Shown here one piece after another: positions 31,351 to 41,963 of a DNA stretch of 64,000 nucleotides. Within the stretch, counting starts at the first letter, position 1. Each line of letters opens with the position of its first letter. The position numbers and the translations under genes were made by a program. Origin of the DNA: Buddleja alternifolia (lineage: Eukaryota; Streptophyta; Magnoliopsida; Lamiales; Scrophulariaceae); the NCBI GenBank assembly GCA_019426215.1, contig CM033393.1, positions 21,082,591 to 21,146,590 on the forward strand, read 5' to 3'. The notes beneath the pieces were generated by a model. That model made no database searches. It was given only the letters and a program-made list of their open reading frames with translations, and was not told where the DNA came from.

Positions 31351-31888
31351 ATGGTGGATGTCGATGCTTCAAAATGGCGAGAAGCCATGGAAACAAAGAT
31401 GAACTCTATGCAATCGAACCAAATCTGGACTTTGGTAGATCGTCCTGAAGGTATCAAACCTATAGGATGTAAGTATATCTATAAAAGAAAGACAGGTAGT
31501 GATGGCAAGGTTGACACTTTTAAAGCCAGGCTCGTAGTGAAAGGGTATAGTCAAAGAGAAGGAATTGACTATCAAAAAACCTTTTTGCCCGTGGCCATGA
31601 TAAAGTCCATCTGAATACTGTTATCCATAGCTGCATACTTAGATTATGAGATATGGCAAATGAATGTCAAAACGGATTTCCTAGATGCATTACTCGAGGA
31701 GGATATCTATATGGAATAGCCAAAGGGTTTTGTATCCGAGATCGATATTCATAAAGTATGTAAACTTGAGAGGTTTATATACGGTCTCAAGCAAGCATCT
31801 AGAAGGTGGAATCTTCATTTTGATGAAGTAGTAAAGGGATATGGCTACATCAAGAATGAAGATGAACCCTGTGTCTACAAGAAGACTA
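31351..31888 (+). pseudogene. Element B reverse transcriptase, 5' half
   Basis: Starts at DASKWREAMETKMNSMQ, the usual RT N-terminal motif, and runs through KARLVVKGYSQREGIDYQKT. It has stops at 31612 and 31720. The region ends in KNEDEPCVYKKT, where element C inserted and left the duplication GACTA. The catalytic YVDD half is on the other side at 46734. Confidence 0.82.
31884..31888. repeat. Left target-site duplication of element C (GACTA)
   Basis: Directly before the TG of C's 5' LTR and repeated at 46729-46733. Removing C with one copy restores the B coding phase across KKT-SGIK. Confidence 0.95.
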
Positions 31889-33486
31889 TGTTAGAGTATA
31901 TGCCCTCGAATGCCATAAAGAGGATAGATTTAAAGGGCATAAACATTGTAACTAAACTATGGTTTTTCTATTAATATAAGGTAGTTGATTGTTGTTTTCT
32001 TATAGGCATTTATAAGGTGTGAATAAACAATGTAAAGTCCTTGATGACAAGGCGAACCTTCTACCTCCTATGGGATAGGAGGAAAGGCACTAGAATGGTT
32101 TGGCCCTTGACATCTAAAAGGGTTCGCAAGTCTATGAAATATTGATTGGGCATCAATAGTGAATAAAGACTTGTATGATGTAAGTTTTGACAAAGAAAGT
32201 GCAGTCGTATACTATGAAAATGGTAGTGGGAACTTATATCATAGACGTGTCAGTTAGACTGATATGTTCGAACACGGATCGCATCAGTTCATCACATGGG
32301 TATTCACTCATTGACAGTCAATGATGAAACTAATAAGTAATGATAGGTACGTGTGAACCTCTGACTTGAGAAATCGAGTTGAAGATATACTTGTGACATC
32401 AAGTCTGTCATTAGAGTAGTTAGATTCAAATCACCTGTTCGTGGAATCGACCTCGAAGTGCGACTTGATGGGTAAGTAGCATTGTTAACTGATTTGCAAT
32501 ATGGAATTTATTCTCTCATAAGTGAATGTGTAAAATATCCTACGCGATCATGAATAAGTGAGGATGAAAGTCTTTGGCCAAAGCATTTAAATACCTCGAC
32601 TTATTATGAGCTTAGGCATATGGTCAAGTTATATGAGTTTGACTTTAAACCATGACTCTTACTTGACTGGGATATAAGAATAAAAGGTTTATACACGTAC
32701 GGTATTCACGGCGTAAAGGTTTGGAAATGATCCTATTCATTCGTTCTCAATTGGGTTACGGTGTGAGCCACGAGACTGGCTAGATGTCACTCACACCCCT
32801 TTGGATTCCTCCCAATTGCCTTTTGAGATGAACCTAAAGAGTCACGCTTAAAAGAAGTGCAAAAGAAAAAACATGGGAAAAGACTTCAGAGAAATTCACG
32901 GCATTGGATGTCGTAATTAATTAATTGTTGGATAATTTAATTAATTATTTAAATTAATGAGTTAATTAATTTCTTGGAGAAATTGAACTATAAATTAATT
33001 AGGAATTGAATTAATTGGATTATCAATTTATTTATTGGATAAATAAATTATCCGATTAATTAATTAGCAAACAAGACGAAAGCTAGAAGGCTTCCGAGCC
33101 CACTAAGGGGCGGCCAAATAGAGGCCCAAAATAGGCTCTTGCATGCTAGGGTTATTGTTTCATAATGATATAAATATATCACAAGGTGAAAAATAACACA
33201 AGGCAACTTACATAACTTTCTCTCCAAGAAAAAGTTTCCCACCTCTCTCTCTCTCTCTAGCCGTTTTTGACAAGGAAGAAAGGAGGAGTTTTTCCTTTTT
33301 GATTCCGACGTGACGAATTAGAGACGTTGGCAAATTCGGCGTTAGAGAAAAGAATCACGTTCAGAAATCAACATACGCGAGAACAGTAATTTTTCTATAC
33401 ACAATTAAACACGAGGATTAGAGATGATTCGGGCTTTGGGAATTAAATTTACTTTCCACTGCGTTTTATTCGTATAATTCCCAACA
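31889..33486 (+). repeat. Element C 5' LTR (1598 bp)
   Basis: TGTTAGAGTATATGCC...AATTCCCAACA with TG...CA ends. TATAAATA at 33169-33176. A CT microsatellite at about 33243-33258 lies in the presumed untranslated leader. Blocks are shared with the LTRs of B and X. Confidence 0.92.
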
Positions 33487-33487
33487 G

Positions 33488-33500
33488 TGGTATCAGAGCC
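33488..33500 (+). promoter_or_regulatory. Primer-binding site, initiator tRNA-Met type (element C)
   Basis: TGGTATCAGAGCC, one base after the LTR end. Confidence 0.92.
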
Positions 33501-35399
33501 AATCTCTGAATTCTGTGTTTAATTGCTTATGTGATTGACTATTTTTTTCGCATTTTTGAGGCCTGCTTTGAACGTGTTTTTCATATGAAAATATTCTGAA
33601 TCTCGCTGTAGTTTCTTCATGAAAGTTGTATTTTATTGAGTTGAAAATCTGGGCATATACATTTTATGAGAATCAGAGAAGTATAACCCCGAGACGAGCG
33701 CAACGCAAAAATCATGCGCAGTCGGCCTTTTCGGCCTCCCGTTGCGTACACTGGGTGGGCCTCCAACGCCGTGCCGTTTCACGGCGCCGGTAGGAAGGGC
33801 TGGCCGGATGCTGGGCGTCCGGCCAAGCACGATTAAACTGTGCGCTGGGCGAACGACATACACCGTGCCATGCGCCCTGCACACGGACCTGTTTCGGGGC
33901 CCGGGTTTTCGTGACTCGGGCCCTAATAGGTCGGGTTATATTTTCCTAAGGTCCAAATTTTAATTGAATAGGTGTTTGGGCTATTTTAGTTATCCGGGTG
34001 GGTCAAAAGGATGATGACCCGGATTTAATTAAAAAGGGGCCCAAATTGTTTTAATTAAAATTGTGGATAATTCAATAAATTAGTTATTGGGCCTAATTAA
34101 TTAATTTTGGATATGCCAATGGTTGGTAATTTAATTTTGATAAAATTAAGCCCAATATAGTTTTCATTGATCTTTATTTGAATGAAATAATTAATTAATA
34201 AAGTCTTGGAGAATTTTATTTATTAAGTTATTTATTTAAATAAAAAATTCTCATAAATAGGATTATTTTCATATGAATCAATAAAATTTGGAATTTTATT
34301 GTGGAAAATTAATTTTTATTAATCACCAACATAAGTGCTTTATTTATCACGAGCGTGTATTATGTGATGGTGACATATGTCTATGGGCTTAGGTTGCTTC
34401 TTTTGATTATGTATTTCTTTTGATGGGTTGTAAGGGCTGGTTTGAGCCCATTTCAATTTTATTTCTAGATTTATGTATAGATTCTTTATTTACCTCTTAT
34501 AATAAATAGAAATAGAATAGGCCTTTCAAGATGGAAATCATGCAAAAGAAGAGGAGCTTGGAGCCCACGAAGATTAGCTAGGCTTTTCTTTTTCAATTTT
34601 ATGATGGCCCATTGGCTTGGACCCTCTAGATAAAAGCCCATAGACATGTGTGTTGCTTTATTGTTTTCGATGCATGTTCATTAGTTGTATGAAGCATGTG
34701 TGTTATCAATATGCGCTATATAAATTGGTAAATGTGCAAAGCCAGACGAAATAAATGTTTTGAACATGAATTCTCCCAAACAAAAATAATACTAAGTTAG
34801 TAAGGGGTGCTAGGCATCCTTTCCCTCCACTAAACTTAATAAGATCAAGGATTAAATCCATATATGGCATCTTCCCAGTAAGTGGGGGTCATATATTAAG
34901 ATTTAATTCTAGAATTTTATTAAGTGCATTGGATGCCTTAATCGAGACATATTTCACCCCAAATATCGTTAAAGGGTTGCAAGGTGAAATTCAAATGTTA
35001 GATTATGAGGAGTTAGTGGGAATGAACTTAGATAGTCCACTTTACCAATAAATCGTTAAAGGGTTGCGGTATTTGTGGATTATGGGATAAATATGATTGA
35101 ACCATCTATTTGATAGATTGATGTTTGACATCACTTTAATTAAGTAATGGACCAAATATCGTTAAAGGGTTGCCATCCATTATATTAATTAAAGAACTCA
35201 ATCCCCGCCATGAAGTTTTCATCAACGATCGCTTCCGTCATTTCACAATGGGAGTGTGGAATTTTGAAAAATGTAGTGGGAGCCAAGTTATAAGTTGAAG
35301 TCCTTGATTTTAAACTTGGTTTTAGTTTAGTCCAATATTAGAATTAAGTCTAGTTTATTTTCTGCAGTTATTTGTTTTTATCTCTCTCGTTTTTCAAAA
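33501..35399 (+). other. Element C long untranslated leader
   Basis: About 1.9 kb between primer site and gag without a convincing gene. At about 33690-33930 there is an island of clearly higher GC content with short palindromes such as GGCCTTTTCGGCC. Short ORFs on both strands there (73 and 83 codons) look fortuitous. At 34965, 35052 and 35158 the 16-mer ATCGTTAAAGGGTTGC occurs three times. Confidence 0.7.
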
Positions 35400-35679
35400 A
35401 TGACAATTAACCCACTTTCCGTATTACTCGAAAAGAATATCCTTACCAGACCCAACTACGTGGATTGGCTAAGGAATTTGAGAATAGTTCTCAATATGGA
35501 GTCTCTAGGATACGTGTTGGACACTGATATCCCTGCTCCACCTGCCAGAACACGTGCCAATGAAGAAGAAGTCCAAGCTCATGAAAAATGGGTAGGACGA
35601 CGTCCGAGTGCATGGGTACATTCTTGGCTCTATGACGAATGAGCTACAGAGGTCCCACCACAAGATGACCACAGCGAGG
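35400..35679 (+). pseudogene. Element C gag, 5' part before element D
   Basis: Starts MTINPLSVLLEKNILTRPNYV and matches B gag. A frameshift at about 35593 turns the expected sequence out of frame (stop at 35640). The correct frame continues as TNELQRS-like sequence up to the D insertion. Copia gag, UBN2_2 type. Confidence 0.82.
35676..35679. repeat. Left flank duplication of element D (GAGG)
   Basis: GAGG before the D 5' LTR and GAGG after the 3' LTR at 41266-41269. Only four bases match (CGAGG against GAGGG in five), so one flank may have mutated. Confidence 0.7.
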
Positions 35680-36166
35680 TGTCACGTCCCGGCAATTCTC
35701 AAGACCTCTTCCCACAAATGAGGTACCAAAGTGTTAAATCTCTACACTACCTTGTATATATGGTAGTAGGTAGAATTATCTAGAATTGCTCTAAGTGTGT
35801 AGAGATTTATAAGAATTCTCTAGAATAAGGTAGAAACATGTATAGCTAGAATTCTCTAGAATATACCTTGTAAATATCTAGTAGAATTCTCTAGATCATC
35901 GATCATAGCCGTTGGATTGAATTGATCTCAACCGTCCATTCTCAAATGGACTACTATAAATAGGGGGCTAGGCATCATTTGTAACCATCCACCATTTTGG
36001 AGAGCAATACAAGTACCTAAGAGTTTTCCAAACACTCTCAAGTTCTTTACTTAAATCCCAAGCACACGAGCACGAGTTAGCGAGGCTGACTTAGCAATCC
36101 TTGCAAGAGGCGGGGGAACTAGCTAAGTGCCGCACGAGGCGTTAGTAAGAGACTAAGTCCGTGACA
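35680..36166 (+). repeat. Element D 5' LTR (487 bp)
   Basis: TGTCACGTCCCGG...GTCCGTGACA. TATAAATA at 35955-35962, followed by AGGGGGC. The U3 is built around repeated TCTAGAATT/AGAATTCTCTAGA motifs, an internally palindromic set of at least five copies that could hold regulatory sites. Confidence 0.93.
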
Positions 36167-36168
36167 AG

Positions 36169-36180
36169 TGGTATCAGAGC
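36169..36180 (+). promoter_or_regulatory. Primer-binding site, initiator tRNA-Met type (element D)
   Basis: TGGTATCAGAGC, two bases after the LTR. Confidence 0.9.
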
Positions 36181-36222
36181 CCGGTTGGGCTAAGGTGCTG
36201 CGTGTTGAGAAGTTCGGGTACT

Positions 36223-37342
36223 ATGGCAAGTGAGGCCATATCGGTTGCGGGAGAGGTTCAACTAAGGGACGTCTTGACGACCCACCCGACAAGAAGGAGA
36301 GATTCTAGTCGGCCACATGAAGGTGGTGAACTAGAGGTCGCCGTCGCGGAGATGGGCGAGCTACTAGATCGGGTAGAGCACACTGTCGAGACACTGGAGG
36401 GCCACGTTCTCGAAGAAATGGAATCGGTGAAGGCGGACGTGCGGTCTTGCCTTGATGCTACCACCGTTCAAGAGGAACGGCTTGCAAAGCTTGAGGATGC
36501 CATGAGGGCATTACAAGCTACTATAGCGGAGATACGGGACGATTGGGCTTTGTGCAAAAAGGCCGTTGCTAGTGGTGGAGGCAATCAAGTTTTCGGGCCA
36601 ATGAGATGCCAATGAGATGAGAACTTCTTGTGGCAAATGGAGATGTATTTCGAGGGGCTTAACTTAACCGACGAGGAATCAAAAGTACGAACGGCTACCC
36701 TCTATCTCACCGATACTGCAATGTTATGGTGGCGTAGGAAGCACGCTGACATTGAGAAGGGCCTTTACACGATCAATACGTGGGAAGACTTCAAGAAAGA
36801 TCTCAAGCGACACTTCTACCCCGAGAATGTTGTGTATGAGGCTCGCAAGAAATTGAGGGAGTTGAAGCATAAGTCCAACATTAGGGATTATGTGAAGGAG
36901 TTCACGACGCTCATGCTTCAAATCCCGAACATGGGCGACGAAGATCTGCTTTTCTACTTCAATGGACATGTTACAAAATCGGGCCAAACAAGAGTTGCAA
37001 CGCCGAGGGGTCCAGTCGGTAGATGAAGCAATTGCGGCAGCGGAGTCCTTGACCGAGTTCCAACGTGGACATGATTCTTCCGCAAAGAACAACAAGGATA
37101 AAGGAGGGAACTCGGGTAAAGGTGGGGGAGATAGGCTCGACAGCCACCACCATAACAAGGCGCAACATAAGGCGGGTGGTTCGGGGGCCTCGGTGGGACG
37201 TAAGGATTATGAGGCCAAGAAACAAAGCTTTGTTCCTAAGGCCGGGTGCTACTTATGCAAAGGATCACATACTATCAAGGAGTGCCCGAAATTGGGAACC
37301 TTGTCGGCGATCATTGAGGAGAAGGAACTGTCCGAATACTAA
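36223..37342 (+). pseudogene. Element D gag, broken
   Basis: The likely start is MASEAISVAGEV. Residues about 40-120 form a coiled coil (VAEMGELLDRVEHTVETLEG...). An in-frame TGA at 36613 interrupts the frame, which then continues as the capsid domain (LWQMEMYFEGLNLTDEE...WWRRKHADIEKG...FKKDLKRHFYP). A 1-nt frameshift at about 36958 moves the rest to another frame, ending in the zinc knuckle CYLCKGSHTIKEC (CX2CX4HX4C). It would form particles and bind RNA if intact. Confidence 0.88.
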
Positions 37343-37415
37343 TCAAATTGGTTCACTCTAACTCCTCAATGCATTAAAGGCGAAGGCGGTACCGGCTACA
37401 TCAAGCAAGGGGCTT

Positions 37416-37889
37416 ATGTATGTTGAGGCCCGCATCAATGGGAGGCCTACCAAGGTGATGGTAAACACGGGCGCAACGCACAACTTTGTGACCGAAGAGG
37501 AGGCCAAGAGGTTGGGACTCCGAGTCACCCGGGGCGAGGGTTGGCTAAAGACAGTGAACGCCAACGCTCGACCCCTACACGGCACGGCGCGAGGCGTCGA
37601 GATGGGACTAGGCACTTGGACGGGCCAAGTGGACATTTTGGTGGCACCGATGGATGATTTCAACGTAGTGCTGGGCATGGAGTTTCTGCGCAAGGTGAGT
37701 GCTATTCCGATGCCTTCTTTTGATTCAATGTGCATTTTGGAGAAAGGCTCTACTTGTATGGTTCCCACGGTGGGCGCACCGGGGAAGGACAGGGACCACA
37801 AGCAACTTTCAGCCATGCAAGTAGCCAAAGGAGTAAAAAGGGGGGGAGCCAACATTTCTAGCCACGTTGAAGGAAGAAAGTCCCGATAA
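37416..37889 (+). pseudogene. Element D aspartic protease with altered active site
   Basis: A retropepsin-like domain from about residue 1 to 110. The usual catalytic DTGA motif reads NTGATHNF at residues about 18-25, that is, GAC changed to AAC. The flap/second hydrophobic motif NVVLGMEFL is present at about residue 84. Without the catalytic aspartate the enzyme should be dead. A run of seven G at 37840-37846 probably carries the indel that puts the following RT in another frame. Confidence 0.82.
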
Positions 37890-40767
37890 CGTGCAACAAG
37901 AGGATGAGGCACCACCTTTGATAAAAAGGGTCTTGGAGGAGAACCAAGACGTAATGCCACCACAACTACCAGCCAAGCTCCCACCTAGGCGAGAGGTGGA
38001 CCATGTTATAGAGTTGGAGCTGGGTGCCAAACCACCCTCAATGGCACCCTATCGCATGTCCCCACCAGAGTTGGAGGAACTTCGAAAGCAACTAAAGGAT
38101 TTGTTGGACAAAGGCATGATTCGGCCTTCAAAGGCTCCATTTGGCGCACCGGTGTTGTTTCAGATAAAGCACGACGGGTCATTGCGAATGTGCGTAGATT
38201 ACCGAGCGTTAAATAAGGTAACTGTTAAAAATAAATATCCAATTCCTTTAATTGCTGACCTGTTTGATAGACTTGGCAATGCCAAGATCTACACCAAAAT
38301 GGACTTGCAGAAAGGTTACTATCAAGTACGAATTGCGGAAGGGGACGAGCCCAAAACGGCGTGCATCACACGATATGGTTCTTTCGAGTGGTTAGTCATG
38401 CCATTCGGACTAACCAATGCCCTGGCGACGTTTTGTACGCTCATGAACAAAATTTTCCAACCTTACTTAGATCGGTTCGTAGTGGTCTATCTTGACGACA
38501 TCGTGGTATATAGCAACTCAATAGAAGAGCACGCCGACCATCTACGCACCGTGTTCCAAGTCTTGCGGGAGAACGGGTTCTATGTTAAGAAGGAAAAGTG
38601 TTCGTTCGCCAAGGAGGAGGTGCCTTTCTTGGGCCATATTATCGGGCATGGCAAGCTTCAGATGGACGAAGCTAAAATTCGAGCAATTGTGGAATGGGAG
38701 CCACCAACCAAGGTAACGGAGCTCCGATCGTTCCTTGGCTTGGTGAACTACTATCGGCGCTTTATCAGCAGATACTCATCGAGAGCAACCCCATTGACTG
38801 GCCTACTCAAGAAGAACAAGCCGTGGGTATGGTCAGAGGCGTGCCAACTTGCCTTCGAGGACCTCAAGGCAGCGGTAAGCGAGGAGCCGGTCCTTACCTT
38901 ACCAAATTTTGAGAAGATGTTCGAACTACACACGGATGCCTCTGACTTTGCTATAGGAGGAGTGTTGATGCAAGAAGGGCATCCAATCGCATTCGAGAGC
39001 CGGAAGCTCAATGAGACCGAGAGGCGCTACACGATTCAAGAAAAGGAGATGACGGCCATTGTCCATTGCCTTAGGATATGGCGTCATTACTTGTTGGGAT
39101 CGAGGTTCATGGTAAAAACCGACAACGTTGCCACGAGCTATTTCCAGACGCAGAAGAAACTCTCCCCGAAGCAAGCACGATGGCAAGACTTTCTGGCAGA
39201 GTTCGACTACGTTTTGGAGTATAAACCCGGGAAAGCAAATGTAGTAGCCGATGCACTTAGTAGAAAGGCAGAGCTTGCGGCGATCTCCTTAGCCAAAGGA
39301 AATGTCCACGAGAAGATCAAGGAAGGCTTGGAGCACGACCCAATGGCCAAGGAGTTGATGAGGCTTGCCAAGGAGGGCAAAACTCGCCAATTTGGGGTAG
39401 AGGACGGCCTACTCTACACCAAGGGACGACGGTTATACGTTCCAAAGTGGGGAAACCTACGGAGGGACCTTATTAGAGAGTATCATGACACCAAATGGGC
39501 AGGACACCCGGGCCAAAAGACAACAATGGCGCTATTGGAGACAGCATACTTTTGGCCCCAAATGAAGGATGGCGTGGAGGTTTATGTGCGGACGTGTCTT
39601 GTGTGTCAACAAGACAAGACGGTGAACCAACAACCGGCGGGCCTATTAGAGCCCTTACCCATCCCAAATCAACCTTGGGAGTTAGTCTCGATGGACTTCA
39701 TTAGTGCCTTGCCAAAATCCGAGGGGTTCGGGTCTCTTATGGTAGCAATAGACCGATTCTCCAAGTATGGGAGCTTCATTGCCTGTTCGAGGGATTGCAC
39801 GAAGGAGGAGGTGGCAAGGGCATTTTTCAAGAATGTTTTGAAGTATTGGGGGCTACCCAAAAGCATTATAAGTGATCGAGACCCCCGCTTCACCGGGCGA
39901 CTATGGACGGAGCTTTTCAAGCTCTTGGGTTCGGAGCTGTGCTTCTCCACAAGCTTTCACCCACAACCCGATGGCCAAACTGAGAGGGTGAATGCCTTGT
40001 TGGAATGTTATCTTCGGCACTTTGTGAGTGCCAATCAACATGATTGGGCAAAGATTCTTGACGTGGCTCAATTCTCATACAATTTGCAAAGGAGCGAGGC
40101 TATGGGGAAAAGCCCTTTTGAGTTGGCAACGGGACAACAACCACTCACGCCCCACACTTTGGCTATATCTTTTGATAGTGCAAGGTGTCCCGGAGCGGCA
40201 AAAATGGCAAAGTCGTGGGCGGAGCAATCCGACTTAGCCAAATCTTTCTTGGAGAAGGTTCGACGAAAGATGAAGAAATGGGCCGACCCCAAGAGGCGAC
40301 ACTTGGAGTTCAACGTTGGCGACAAGGTGTTAATCAAGTTAATCCCACAACAATTCAAGGCATTTCGGGGCATGCACAAGGGGTTGGTGCGGAAGTACGA
40401 GGGCCCTTATCCGGTGGTCGCTAAGGTTGGAAAAGTCTCATACCGGCTCGACCTTCCAAGCACATTGAAGATTCATCCGGTCTTTCATGTGAGCATGCTA
40501 AAACCATACCAAGAGGACGAGGAAGATCCAAGCCGAGCGGAATCACATCGAGCACCTCCAGTGGTAACCAAATCATTTGACAAAGAAATTGAAGAGGTGC
40601 TATCTCACAAGGTTGTAAGGCGTCGAGGAGTCAAGCCGACGACTCATTACTTTATCAAATGGAAGGGGCTACCCGAGTACGAGGCAACGTGGGAATCACA
40701 AGACAACTTGTGGCAGTTCCAAGATCGCCTTCAACAATACGAGGTGATGAGGGTTTCGCCACATTAG
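37867..40767 (+). CDS. Element D pol: RT, RNase H, integrase, chromodomain (966 aa)
   Basis: A long open frame. [19 protein letters not shown] at about residue 117 and catalytic [10 protein letters not shown] at about 207. RNase [13 protein letters not shown] at about 356 and later [10 protein letters not shown]. Integrase: zinc-binding H2C2 ([11 protein letters not shown]...CLVCQQD) at about 535-580, then catalytic D in [11 protein letters not shown] (about 607), D in SDRDPRF (about 668) and E in DGQTERVN (about 705). A chromodomain ([18 protein letters not shown]) lies at about 898-955, which would steer integration to particular chromatin. No internal stop. The first ATG is probably not used, since it would normally be part of a gag-pol fusion. 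Confidence 0.93.
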   Translation: MKEESPDNVQQEDEAPPLIKRVLEENQDVMPPQLPAKLPPRREVDHVIELELGAKPPSMAPYRMSPPELEELRKQLKDLLDKGMIRPSKAPFGAPVLFQIKHDGSLRMCVDYRALNKVTVKNKYPIPLIADLFDRLGNAKIYTKMDLQKGYYQVRIAEGDEPKTACITRYGSFEWLVMPFGLTNALATFCTLMNKIFQPYLDRFVVVYLDDIVVYSNSIEEHADHLRTVFQVLRENGFYVKKEKCSFAKEEVPFLGHIIGHGKLQMDEAKIRAIVEWEPPTKVTELRSFLGLVNYYRRFISRYSSRATPLTGLLKKNKPWVWSEACQLAFEDLKAAVSEEPVLTLPNFEKMFELHTDASDFAIGGVLMQEGHPIAFESRKLNETERRYTIQEKEMTAIVHCLRIWRHYLLGSRFMVKTDNVATSYFQTQKKLSPKQARWQDFLAEFDYVLEYKPGKANVVADALSRKAELAAISLAKGNVHEKIKEGLEHDPMAKELMRLAKEGKTRQFGVEDGLLYTKGRRLYVPKWGNLRRDLIREYHDTKWAGHPGQKTTMALLETAYFWPQMKDGVEVYVRTCLVCQQDKTVNQQPAGLLEPLPIPNQPWELVSMDFISALPKSEGFGSLMVAIDRFSKYGSFIACSRDCTKEEVARAFFKNVLKYWGLPKSIISDRDPRFTGRLWTELFKLLGSELCFSTSFHPQPDGQTERVNALLECYLRHFVSANQHDWAKILDVAQFSYNLQRSEAMGKSPFELATGQQPLTPHTLAISFDSARCPGAAKMAKSWAEQSDLAKSFLEKVRRKMKKWADPKRRHLEFNVGDKVLIKLIPQQFKAFRGMHKGLVRKYEGPYPVVAKVGKVSYRLDLPSTLKIHPVFHVSMLKPYQEDEEDPSRAESHRAPPVVTKSFDKEIEEVLSHKVVRRRGVKPTTHYFIKWKGLPEYEATWESQDNLWQFQDRLQQYEVMRVSPH

Positions 40768-40778
40768 GTGGGGGAAGA
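40768..40778 (+). promoter_or_regulatory. Element D polypurine tract
   Basis: GTGGGGGAAGA directly between the pol stop codon and the 3' LTR. Confidence 0.85.
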
Positions 40779-41265
40779 TGCCACGTCCCGGCAATTCTCA
40801 AGACCTCTTCCCACAAATGAGGTACCAAAGTGTTAAATCTCTACACTACCTTGTATATATAGTAGTAGGTAGAATTATCTAGAATTGCTCTAAGTGTGTA
40901 GAGATTTATAAGAATTCTCTAGAATAAGGTAGAAACATGTATAGCTAGAATTCTCTAGAATATACCTTGTAAATATCTAGTAGAATTCTCTAGATCATCG
41001 ATCATAGCCGTTGGATTGAATTGATCTCAACCGTCCATTCTCAAATGGACTACTATAAATAGGGGGCTAGGCATCATTTGTAACCATCCACCATTTTGGA
41101 GAGCAATACAAGTACCTAAGAGTTTTCCAAACACTCTCAAGTTCTTTACTTAAATCCCGAGCACACGAGCACGAGTTAGCAAGGCTGACTTAGCAATCCT
41201 TGCAAGAGGCGGGGCAATTAGCTAAGTGCCGCACGAGGCGTTAGTAAGAGACTAAGTCCGTGACA
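40779..41265 (+). repeat. Element D 3' LTR (487 bp)
   Basis: Same length as the 5' LTR, with about six substitutions (for example TGCCACG for TGTCACG and GGGGCAATTAG for GGGGGAACTAG). TATAAATA at 41054-41061. Confidence 0.93.
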
Positions 41266-41465
41266 GAGGGCTATCTTGGCGCACTTGGTCAAGCTCTATG
41301 GTGAGCACAATAGGACTGCTAGATATGAAATATCTAAAGAGCTCTTCGGAGCCAAAATGAGAGAAGGGGAGACGGTTGGGGATTATGTCTTCAAAATGAT
41401 ATCGAGGATCGAGAGATTGGAAGCTCAATTTTACAATAAACCCGCAACTTCAGACCGATCTTATC
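41266..41465 (+). pseudogene. Element C gag, middle part after element D
   Basis: Resumes gag at ...AHLVKLYGEHNRTARYEISKELFGAKMREGETVGDYV. The frame ends at about 41480, where a 1-nt shift puts the next motif (LQSLPNSFSQFVMNFN) in another frame. Confidence 0.8.
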
Positions 41466-41939
41466 TTGCAGTCCCTTCCTAACTCTTTTTCCCAATTCGT
41501 CATGAACTTTAATTGCAATGAGATTGAATGCAACCTAGCTGGGCTAATGAACAAATTAAACACTGCACAATCTCAATTGAAGCCCAAGGGAAAAGATACT
41601 GCTTTGGTTATCACTTCTGGGCCCAAACGGGTGAACAATAAGAAGAGAAAAACCAAGAAGCACGCTGGCGAGCTTGGAGCTCAGGGTGGTGTCGATAAAG
41701 GAAAAGGGAAAGCTCGTGTGATGCGCAAGCGAAAAGGGCCACAAAAGACAGATAGATGCCTACACTGCGGTGAGCTGGGCCACTGGAGAAGGAACTGTCC
41801 GAATATGGGGCCTGGCGCACAAGGTATGGAACTTTATGTTCATGAAACTTATTGTTCTATGACCGTCTTCTCTACATCTTGGATTCTTGACTCTGGAGCT
41901 AGTGCTCACATATGTTGTATGAATCAGGATCTGATATGA
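41466..41939 (+). pseudogene. Element C gag end with zinc knuckle, and start of protease
   Basis: LPNSFSQFVMNFNCNEIE continues gag. The zinc knuckle CLHCGELGHWRRNC (CX2CX4HX4C) lies at about residues 98-111. The protease active site WILDSGASAHICC follows near the end. A TGA at 41937-41939 closes the frame, but the same frame goes on in the next ORF. Confidence 0.85.
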
Positions 41940-41963
41940 GAAAAGAAGCTGGACAACGATGAG

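Larger units (their letters stand above)
35680..41265 (+). mobile_element. Element D: chromodomain gypsy element (5.6 kb)
   Basis: Two 487-bp LTRs with about six differences, a methionine-tRNA primer site, gag, protease, RT, RNase H, integrase, C-terminal chromodomain and a polypurine tract. The gene order RT-RNase H-integrase marks Ty3/gypsy and the chromodomain marks a chromovirus. Short LTRs and compact size would suit the Reina or Galadriel clade, but I cannot place it firmly. It is the youngest insertion in the stack. Gag has an in-frame stop and one frameshift, and the protease has an altered catalytic site. Confidence 0.93.

Noticed and set aside
33742..33963. 73-codon ORF and an 83-codon antisense ORF in the C leader
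   Set aside because: They reflect the GC-rich island, which has few stop codons; no domain or conserved start is visible.
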